A DNA stretch of 24,558 nucleotides, from contig CAMZKQ010000259.1 of the NCBI GenBank assembly GCA_947311265.1, forward strand, positions 1 through 24,558, read 5' to 3'. Source of the stretch: an uncultured Chlorobiota bacterium. Lineage in GTDB: Bacteria > Bacteroidota > Bacteroidia > Bacteroidales > JAADGE01. Under the pieces are notes generated by a model. It saw nothing but the letters and a program-made list of their open reading frames with translations, searched no databases and was not told where the DNA came from. Positions within the stretch are counted from its first letter, which is position 1. Each line of letters begins with the position of its first letter. Below, one piece after another: positions 14,926 to 20,556 of the stretch. Both the position numbers and the translations under genes were made by a program.

Positions 14926-15066
14926 TACTCTACACGACATTTTTTAGAAACCCGAACAGTACACTAATTTATTATGATTTTTAAGATTAAAACTGATAGT
15001 AAAATCATAAAATATCATAAGAATCAGCGTACGAATTATTACATAAAAAAAATGTTGTGTAGAGTA
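14926..15066. mobile_element. 141-bp MITE-like element with 20-bp terminal inverted repeats
   Basis: The left end TACTCTACACGACATTTTTT (14926-14945) and the reverse complement of the right end (15047-15066) agree at 19 of 20 positions. Immediately outside both ends is the same 9-base sequence CTTGGTTTT (14917-14925 and 15067-15075), a perfect target-site duplication. Inside, further inverted repeats (TTATGATTTT 14972-14981 against AAAATCATAA 15001-15010, and GTACACTAATT near 14959 against a diverged partner near 15030) make the whole element nearly self-complementary. It carries no plausible coding sequence. This is the structure of a non-autonomous transposon mobilised by a transposase that makes 9-bp duplications; the family is not identified. 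It lies in the leader of the TPR histidine kinase gene. Confidence 0.8.
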
Positions 15067-15075
15067 CTTGGTTTT
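15067..15075. repeat. Right 9-bp target-site duplication
   Basis: CTTGGTTTT directly abuts the right terminal inverted repeat and is identical to 14917-14925. Confidence 0.75.
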
Positions 15076-15086
15076 ACAGATTGTTC

Positions 15087-15094
15087 CAAAAATA
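15087..15094 (-). promoter_or_regulatory. Possible -7 element of the TPR histidine kinase gene
   Basis: On the minus strand the bases read TATTTTTG, matching TAnnTTTG. If used, transcription would start near 15080 and pass through the whole inserted element before reaching the gene at 14896. Without the insertion the leader would be about 35 bases. No clear -33 element is seen. Confidence 0.35.
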
Positions 15095-15136
15095 AGCAAT
15101 TTATTTGAAAATAAGAAAAAATCAGAATAAAAAAGC

Positions 15137-15937
15137 TTACAATAAAAAATTAAATGCGCCAAAGAGGTAACTTGCAAATAGTATAAGTACTGTTATTAAT
15201 ACCCAGCGTAAGAATTTTACACCATATTTCATGGCGTATTTTGAGGCCAATAGCCCACCGATGGTATTGCCTATGGCAGATATTAGTGCCATTGCGTAAT
15301 GGATATCATCGTTTATGATAAAAATAATTAAAGCAAATGGGGTATAAATGAGTACTATAAAAACCTTTAAACTATTGGCATACAGTAAATTATATCCTGA
15401 AATTAAGACTAGTGCCGAGAGCAAAAATATCCCTACACCCATCTGGATAAAGCCCCCATAAACACCAATTGCAAAGTATAAAAAGTAGTGCCAACTGAGC
15501 ATTTTTATGGGTTCTACAATTCCAGATTTGCCTTCGAGCCAGCGTGTTGGTTTGTAAAATACAAAGAAGAGCATTACTATTACTGCTGCTCCAACGATGT
15601 ACCTGAAAATTTCTTGGTTGATAGATACCGCAATTTGTGCCCCAACTGCCGAGCCTATGGAGATGGGTATGGCAATTTTTAGTGCCTTTTTTATATTTAA
15701 TTTTCCGCTACGGAAAAAATTGATGGAGGCCGCCAAAGTCTGGGTAATCACCCCTATACGCACCGAGCCATTGGCAAAACTTGGCGGTAAGCCAAGCATC
15801 ATAAAAACAGCGTAGCTTATGGCCGTACCGCTCCCGGCAAGTGTATTTATAATGCCAATAACGATACCCGAAATTATTAGTAAGGCTAAAATTTCGGGTG
15901 TCCAAATGTCTATATTTAGGATTTCTTCTCTTCTCAT
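15137..15937 (-). CDS. TauE/SafE (TSUP, DUF81) family membrane permease
   Basis: This 266-residue inner-membrane protein has about eight hydrophobic helices. The two half-repeats of the family are visible: IISGIVIGIINTLAGSGTAISYAVFMMLGLPPSFANGSVRIGVITQT near the N terminus, and YFAIGVYGGFIQMGVGIFLLSALVLISGYNLLYANSLKVFIVLIYTPFALIIF in the second half. TSUP proteins move sulphur-containing or organic anions such as sulphite, sulphoacetate or taurine products; the substrate here cannot be told. The ATG at 15937 is clear. It is apparently a separate transcription unit, 138 bases after the lipoprotein gene terminator region. No sulphur genes flank it. Confidence 0.88.
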   Translation of the reverse strand: MRREEILNIDIWTPEILALLIISGIVIGIINTLAGSGTAISYAVFMMLGLPPSFANGSVRIGVITQTLAASINFFRSGKLNIKKALKIAIPISIGSAVGAQIAVSINQEIFRYIVGAAVIVMLFFVFYKPTRWLEGKSGIVEPIKMLSWHYFLYFAIGVYGGFIQMGVGIFLLSALVLISGYNLLYANSLKVFIVLIYTPFALIIFIINDDIHYAMALISAIGNTIGGLLASKYAMKYGVKFLRWVLITVLILFASYLFGAFNFLL

Positions 15938-15972
15938 TCTCTATTTACTGGCAGTAAAATTAAAAAATATTA

Positions 15973-16003
15973 TTTGATGCAGTTATAAATAGTGCTAAAT
16001 TTG
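15973..16003 (+). promoter_or_regulatory. Perfect plus-strand promoter directly before a terminator hairpin
   Basis: TTTG (15973-15976), 19 bases, TAAATTTG (15996-16003) fits the Bacteroidota consensus exactly. There is no plus-strand gene downstream; instead the terminator hairpin begins at 16026. The predicted product would be an RNA of about 50 bases. Confidence 0.45.
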
Positions 16004-16025
16004 GAAACTACTTTTATCCTGAAGC

Positions 16026-16059
16026 AAAAAAAGCATAGCCTAAGAGCTATGCTTTTTTT
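16026..16059. terminator. Strong bidirectional intrinsic terminator
   Basis: A 14-bp perfect stem AAAAAAAGCATAGC / GCTATGCTTTTTTT has a six-base loop (16040-16045). On the minus strand it ends the lipoprotein transcript (stop at 16076). On the plus strand it would end any transcript from the promoter at 15973. The rest of the gap 15938-16075 holds no gene. Confidence 0.88.
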
Positions 16060-16075
16060 GTTTTGATATTTAAAC

Positions 16076-16963
16076 TTAATTACTTCCCTTTTTATATTTG
16101 AAAGAAATAAAGTCGTTTTTATTATTCGAGGTGTAACCAATTTGGGTGGTTTGGATTATTGCATAAGTGCTTCCGCCACGTAGGCGTGCTACAAATACCT
16201 GATTGGCAGAAGTTAAAACTTCATTTTCAAGCTTTGTGCCGCTATTGTAAGCATCAATTACATCTTCCAAAGTTGCACTTTCATAAGACAGCCCAGTTTG
16301 CACAATGTAAGTGCCATTATAGGTCCAGTACGATGGATTAAAACCGTAAGTATTGTTGTAGTTATCTCCAAATCCATTGGTTTTATTAACAATGTCAATA
16401 TTCCCTTTATTTGAAGACCAAGACGCCCCCACATTATTTAGCATATCCCAGCCTGATGGTAATGGGCCTTGCAGGAAATTATAGATGCTACCGCTAACTT
16501 CTCCGGTCATCTCTGTTCCAGAGTTTTGTCCACCTACGGTAAGGGTCATGTCTTCAGATGCCGATTCAAATTTTTCGTCGGTAACAGTAAATTTAAGGAA
16601 AATTTGGTCGCCATTTTTTCTTGCACTATCAATATAAATATCGTAGTATAGCGTGGCTTCGGAAGTGCCTTTTGCAAAGGCATTCGCAGTGTCGTCCCAA
16701 GCATCAGAGGGGGTGGCTGATTCTACACCGCTACCACTAGCTGGTTGGTACGAGCCAGTGCCTTTTACTTTCAATGTAGATAAATCGCCATTTACTGTAG
16801 ATACAACTACTTTGTAGGTTACTTTTGTGCCAGGCTCAAAGGTGGGCGTGCCTTGTTGGGTTACTTTTATTAATGGCTCTTGAAATCCAGAGTCTGGTAC
16901 ACAAGCCGTAAAGCTAAGAAGAATAGCTAGGCTAATTAGTGCTAAAATGTTTGTTTTTTTCAT
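16076..16963 (-). CDS. Exported lipoprotein, unknown function
   Basis: This is a 295-residue protein with a lipoprotein signal; the lipobox is SFTAC, with the acylated Cys at 21. I recognise no domain family. Residues about 30-145 read like one immunoglobulin-type beta sandwich (GTPTFEPGTKVTYKVVVSTVNGDLSTLKVKG, then ATLYYDIYIDSARKNGDQIFLKFTVTDEKF and the closing EDMTLTVGG). After a Gly/Ser linker, residues about 150-292 form a second beta-rich domain with many aromatics (GDNYNNTYGFNPSYWTYNG). The last segment (FVARLRGGSTYAIIQTTQIGY, then DFISFKYKKG) resembles the repeated strand endings of secreted Bacteroidota proteins. It is probably surface or periplasmic. It is a single-gene unit with a promoter at 17001 and a strong terminator at 16026-16059. 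Confidence 0.82.
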   Translation of the reverse strand: MKKTNILALISLAILLSFTACVPDSGFQEPLIKVTQQGTPTFEPGTKVTYKVVVSTVNGDLSTLKVKGTGSYQPASGSGVESATPSDAWDDTANAFAKGTSEATLYYDIYIDSARKNGDQIFLKFTVTDEKFESASEDMTLTVGGQNSGTEMTGEVSGSIYNFLQGPLPSGWDMLNNVGASWSSNKGNIDIVNKTNGFGDNYNNTYGFNPSYWTYNGTYIVQTGLSYESATLEDVIDAYNSGTKLENEVLTSANQVFVARLRGGSTYAIIQTTQIGYTSNNKNDFISFKYKKGSN

Positions 16964-16987
16964 GTTTAAAATATGTTAAGGTTTTAT

Positions 16988-17037
16988 AAAATAGAACTCA
17001 CAAAATTATCAAAAATTGTGTAAAATAGTTCTATTTT
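16988..17037. repeat. Nested inverted repeat over the lipoprotein gene promoter
   Basis: AAAATAGAACT (16988-16998) and AGTTCTATTTT (17027-17037) are perfect 11-bp arms. Inside, CACAA (16999-17003) and TTGTG (17016-17020) form a second inverted pair. The predicted -7 element lies in the enclosed region. An operator or a promoter-proximal hairpin is possible. Confidence 0.5.
17001..17008 (-). promoter_or_regulatory. Candidate -7 element of the lipoprotein gene
   Basis: The minus strand reads TAATTTTG, matching TAnnTTTG, 38 bases before the ATG at 16963. No clear -33 TTTG is present, which would fit a regulated promoter. Confidence 0.4.
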
Positions 17038-17102
17038 TCTAAAATGATTAAGAAATATGATAAGTTACCTTTTTTGTTGAGGTCTGGGGGGAGAATTTAG
17101 CC

Positions 17103-18638
17103 CTAAATTTTAATGCCAACAACCAGTACATCATCTACCTGCTCTTCTTGGCCTTTCCATGCTTTATAAGTATCTGCTACTACCTGTTTTTGCTGGGGTA
17201 AAGGTAAATTAGAATTTTTATGTAACAATGTTTTGAAGCGTTTTGCCATAAATTTCCGCCCCCGTTCGCCCCCAAATTGGTCTTGAAAACCATCGGTAAA
17301 AAGGTAGAGCATATCTTCTTTTTCTAGTTGGATTATTTTGTTGGTAAAAGTATTTTGGTCTTTTCTGTAAATGCCTACCGGCATTCGGTCGGCATCTACT
17401 TCTGTAAACTCGCCATTGCGAATAATAAAAAGGGGGTTATACGCCCCAGAATAATGCAGCTCCAAAGTTTCATTATTAATCGCAATTAAAGCAATATCCA
17501 TACCATCTTTTGTGGTAGAATTGGGGCTGTCTTGCCGAAGTGCAGTTTTAACTCTATCTCTTAAACCATTGAGTATCATTGAAGTATCGCACTCTTCATG
17601 GTTGCCTTCGCTTATGATTTCGTTAAGGAAGGATATGCCTAGCATACTCATAAAAGCACCCGGGACTCCATGCCCTGTACAGTCTGCGGCAGCAAAGACG
17701 GCAAATTGGCCCACATTTTTGAACCAGTAAAAATCACCACTTACAATATCTTTTGGCGAAAAGTAAATAAAATGATTGGGCAAAGATTTGAAAATTAGAG
17801 TTTTAGGCGGCAATAGTGCTTCTTGAATACGCTTTGCGTATTGTATGCTCGCTGTAATTTCTTGATTTTTTTCTCCAAGCTCATCACGCTGCTTTTCTAC
17901 TGCTGATTTTTGGGTTTCAATCTCTTCATTTTGCGTTAGGATTTCCTCTTTCTGCTGGTTCAGTTCTTCGTTTAAATCCATCAATTTTTCGTTCTGTGCT
18001 TCAATCGTTTTTTCATATTTACGCCCAACAAGCCTTGCCATAAGCGTAGCTATAAGTGCCGCAAGAAGGCTTAAAATTATAAATCCAATACGAAATAGCT
18101 TTCTTTGCCTTTCAATTTCTGCATTTATTTGTGCAATGTTTTCATGCGATGCCAACATCCAGTTTGTTCCTTTTACGGGTGTAATGTAGGCAATATCAGA
18201 GTTTTTAGGAGTGTTAAAAATCCCTGCCATGCTCACGCCCTTTGCAAGCTCATCTTTTGTTTTGTTACTTTTTCCTGTGGTAAAGTCATCAAAAGAGAAT
18301 TTGCTATCTAGCTTAGCCCCTACAAATTTCTCGTCGGGGTGGCAGGCTAGGGCAGCGGTATTTTTATCAAACATACACAAAAAACCCTTGTCCACTTGGC
18401 TATCCAAAATGGCTTTCTGAAATTTTTCTCGCACAGCATCTTCAGTGCTTCCAGAGGATAATTGCATTTCCAAAATTTTTGCCATCGTTTCGGCTTGCCT
18501 TTTATTTACATCAAGCTGTAACTCGATATATTTTTTTTGCATAAATTCCAAGGCGACATTCATGCCAAAGTAACCAACCCCTGCTATAGTAAGCCCAACA
18601 CCAAGGAAAGTAATTATATATAGTTTAATTTTTGTCAT
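17103..18638 (-). CDS. Membrane sensor protein with SpoIIE-type PP2C serine/threonine phosphatase
   Basis: This 511-residue protein has a transmembrane helix (about 7-29), an extracytoplasmic Cache-like sensor domain (about 35-178, with FLCMFDKNTAALACHPDEKFVG and IAYITPVKGTNWMLASHEN), a second helix (about 183-203), a signalling coiled coil (about 210-262, with repeated EEI/QN units), and a PP2C/SpoIIE phosphatase domain (about 265-511). Metal-binding motifs are present: SGDFYWF (D302), AADCTGHGVPGAFMSMLG (D319), DGMDIALIAI, LYLFTDGFQDQFGG and VDDVLVVGI near the end. RIQEALLPP is the typical entry to bacterial RsbU-like phosphatases. It presumably dephosphorylates an anti-sigma-antagonist or other phosphoprotein in response to an external ligand; no partner is encoded nearby. 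The coiled coil resembles that of the kinase at 12784-13632. Confidence 0.9.
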   Translation of the reverse strand: MTKIKLYIITFLGVGLTIAGVGYFGMNVALEFMQKKYIELQLDVNKRQAETMAKILEMQLSSGSTEDAVREKFQKAILDSQVDKGFLCMFDKNTAALACHPDEKFVGAKLDSKFSFDDFTTGKSNKTKDELAKGVSMAGIFNTPKNSDIAYITPVKGTNWMLASHENIAQINAEIERQRKLFRIGFIILSLLAALIATLMARLVGRKYEKTIEAQNEKLMDLNEELNQQKEEILTQNEEIETQKSAVEKQRDELGEKNQEITASIQYAKRIQEALLPPKTLIFKSLPNHFIYFSPKDIVSGDFYWFKNVGQFAVFAAADCTGHGVPGAFMSMLGISFLNEIISEGNHEECDTSMILNGLRDRVKTALRQDSPNSTTKDGMDIALIAINNETLELHYSGAYNPLFIIRNGEFTEVDADRMPVGIYRKDQNTFTNKIIQLEKEDMLYLFTDGFQDQFGGERGRKFMAKRFKTLLHKNSNLPLPQQKQVVADTYKAWKGQEEQVDDVLVVGIKI

Positions 18639-18740
18639 GTATTATAATGTGCTAAATTTGAAAAATGTAAAGTCTGCAAGTAAAACCAAGCAACGAGCAA
18701 AATACTTTCAAAGGTAATAAATTTAGTAAATTAAACGGAT

Positions 18741-18748
18741 TATATTTG
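18741..18748 (+). promoter_or_regulatory. xerD: Candidate -7 element for the xerD-type gene
   Basis: TATATTTG matches TAnnTTTG. A transcript starting near 18754 would leave a 25-base leader before the ATG at 18780. The upstream TTG at 18756 would be leaderless, so this element argues for the ATG start. Confidence 0.45.
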
Positions 18749-18779
18749 GATTAACTTGTTTAAAAAGCTATTTTTGGGT

Positions 18780-19733
18780 ATGGATAGCCACCAAAATCCC
18801 CAAAAAGAGATTGACCCTACTTGGAAGAGCCGGATAAAAGATTTTTCATATTATCTAAAATTAGAAAAAAACCTTTCTGCCAATTCAGTAAAAGCATACC
18901 TTGCTGATATTCAGAATCTTGCCACCTATTCACAAGGGCTATCGCCCGAAGAGTTAATTTTGGAAGATTTTGAGCGGTTTGTAACAAAAGCCAGCGAATT
19001 TGGGTTTAGCGATAAGTCCATTGATGGGCTAAGTGCCCGTTCGCAAGCTCGCCTAATATCGGGCATCAAGGCGTTTTATAATTTTTTGGTTCTGGAGCAA
19101 CACCTTACCAATAATCCGTCCGAGCTTTTAGAAACGCCAAAAATCCCAATGAAACTACCCGAAGTGCTTGAGCCAGAAGAGGTGGATTTGCTTATTGCTC
19201 AAATTGATTTGAGCTCTAACGAAGGGCATCGGAATAAGGCGATTATAGAAACTTTGTACAGTTGTGGTTTAAGGGTGTCCGAGTTGGTTAATTTAAAAAT
19301 ATCTGGGCTGTTTTTTGAGCAACATTTTATAAAAGTAGAAGGGAAAGGAGCAAAACAACGCCTTGTTCCAATTGGAGAAAAAGCAATTAGAGAAATTAGC
19401 TACTACATTGATTTCTACCGCAGTAGAATGAAAATAAATGAAGAGTATCGGGATATTTTATTTCTTAATAGGCGAGGCAAGCAGCTCACCAGAGTAATGA
19501 TTTTTACTATCGTAAAAAGGCTGGCCGCAGCTGCCGAATTTCAAAAAAAGATTAGTCCACATACCTTTCGCCATTCTTTTGCAACTGCATTAGTTAAAGG
19601 CGGTGCCGATTTGCGTGCTGTGCAAGAAATGCTCGGGCATGAGTCCATTGTTACCACCGAAATTTATACCCATCTGGATAGGGAGTACCTCCGGCAGATG
19701 ATTTTAGATTTTCACCCAAGAGGGAAGTTATAG
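18780..19733 (+). CDS. xerD: Tyrosine recombinase XerC/XerD family
   Basis: This is a 317-residue site-specific recombinase, probably the chromosome dimer resolvase acting at dif. I chose the ATG at 18780 rather than the TTG at 18756 because of the promoter position. Residues about 15-105 are the SAM-like core-binding domain (SRIKDFSYYLKLEKNLSANSVKAYLADI). The catalytic domain follows, with all six active-site residues at E. coli XerD spacing: R165 (CGLRVSEL), K189 (EGKGAKQRLVP), H261 and R264 (PHTFRHSFA), H287 (LGHES) and nucleophile Y296 (EIYTHLD). Length is near the family norm (about 300). It is a lone gene, with no phage or integrative-element genes nearby, which favours the housekeeping role. 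XerC or a mobile integrase cannot be fully excluded. Confidence 0.93.
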   Translation: MDSHQNPQKEIDPTWKSRIKDFSYYLKLEKNLSANSVKAYLADIQNLATYSQGLSPEELILEDFERFVTKASEFGFSDKSIDGLSARSQARLISGIKAFYNFLVLEQHLTNNPSELLETPKIPMKLPEVLEPEEVDLLIAQIDLSSNEGHRNKAIIETLYSCGLRVSELVNLKISGLFFEQHFIKVEGKGAKQRLVPIGEKAIREISYYIDFYRSRMKINEEYRDILFLNRRGKQLTRVMIFTIVKRLAAAAEFQKKISPHTFRHSFATALVKGGADLRAVQEMLGHESIVTTEIYTHLDREYLRQMILDFHPRGKL

Positions 19734-19785
19734 TGTACTTTTTTCTAGTAACTCGTAAATAAGTTATACTATTTCTTTAATTTTC

Positions 19786-19816
19786 TTTGAAAATTAACTC
19801 GGAGAGTTTATCTTTG
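19786..19816 (+). promoter_or_regulatory. Consensus promoter with a long leader before the 188-residue gene
   Basis: TTTG (19786-19789), 19 bases, TATCTTTG (19809-19816) is an exact fit to the Bacteroidota consensus. Predicted transcription begins about 140 bases before the ATG at 19961. The gap 19734-19960 holds no gene beyond a four-codon ATG...TAG (19835-19849). Confidence 0.65.
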
Positions 19817-19960
19817 TTAATACTTTATACTTTTTATGGCACTAAATTAGTACTAACAAAAAAAGAGGATAGGCAAATTTTATAAGCATACGGCAAGCAA
19901 ACCCAATAATTAGTAGCTGTTGTATTAAATTCTGGGCTAGATTTGGCTTAGGATAAATCA

Positions 19961-20527
19961 ATGAAAATGGAAACAAATTTTACATCAATTAAAACAAGGC
20001 ACGAAATTTTTAAGGAAACACGCCCAGTTTTTAAATCTAAATTAGGGAAACTTACCCATCAAAGAATTTCTGGGGATTGGCATTTTCATGGCTTGGGTTT
20101 TGTACAGGGGCATATGACTTATGTTTTTGGCTTTAATATGGGCTTTTTTAAAAAAGATGAGCAATCTGCTGTGTATGATACTGTTGGGCTTAATGTTTTG
20201 GTCAGAACCAATGGCTATAAATCGGATTTAAGACTAAAATTTGATGCCTTTTTTCGGGAAAATTTAAAAGACTGGGCTTTGCAAACTGGCGAGTATGGCT
20301 CATTTAGGGGGGGCAAAGGCTCGGAATACTCTCGGTATAAAAAATTATCCGAATTTTCTAACGAAAATGGAATTATTGATTTTATTAACGACTCAATTAC
20401 TGGCTTACAGAAAGTTTATGATGCGGTTTTAAATAATCACGAACTGTTTAAAGACGTTGTTCGGGCAGGTGTTCCGTGGCACGATACCATTGAAGATTTG
20501 GCACTTGAAGCTAAACAAATCAATTAG
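19961..20527 (+). CDS. Conserved-looking cytoplasmic protein of unknown function
   Basis: This 188-residue protein has no signal peptide and no membrane helix. I do not recognise the family. The N-terminal half is beta-rich with a notable aromatic/His stretch (GDWHFHGLGFVQGHMTYVFGFNMGFF); the C-terminal half is helical (ENGIIDFINDSITGLQKVYDAV). A Gly/Arg patch (YGSFRGGKGSEYSR) lies between. It starts at an ATG preceded by AGGATAAATCA and has codon use like its neighbours. It is followed after 29 bases by the BatA-like membrane protein gene, so the two probably form an operon driven from 19786. Confidence 0.8.
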   Translation: MKMETNFTSIKTRHEIFKETRPVFKSKLGKLTHQRISGDWHFHGLGFVQGHMTYVFGFNMGFFKKDEQSAVYDTVGLNVLVRTNGYKSDLRLKFDAFFRENLKDWALQTGEYGSFRGGKGSEYSRYKKLSEFSNENGIIDFINDSITGLQKVYDAVLNNHELFKDVVRAGVPWHDTIEDLALEAKQIN

Positions 20528-20556
20528 CCTTTACTAAATAAAGAGACTACAAATTT

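Noticed and set aside
14944..15177. Minus-strand open frame crossing the MITE and the end of the permease gene
   Set aside because: It runs through the inverted repeat and into the permease gene in another frame; composition is random-like and no start signal is seen.
18680..18690. A second copy of the MITE target sequence (CTTGGTTTTAC on the minus strand) upstream of the phosphatase gene
   Set aside because: There is no inverted-repeat end next to it, and an 11-base match can arise by chance in AT-rich DNA.
18756..18779. TTG start adding eight residues to the XerD-type protein
   Set aside because: The predicted transcript begins almost at this codon, and the ATG at 18780 gives a normal family N terminus.
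18780..19733. Reading the tyrosine recombinase as the integrase of an inserted element
   Set aside because: No direct repeats, tRNA gene, excisionase or phage/ICE genes are nearby, and the sequence has the features of a housekeeping XerD.
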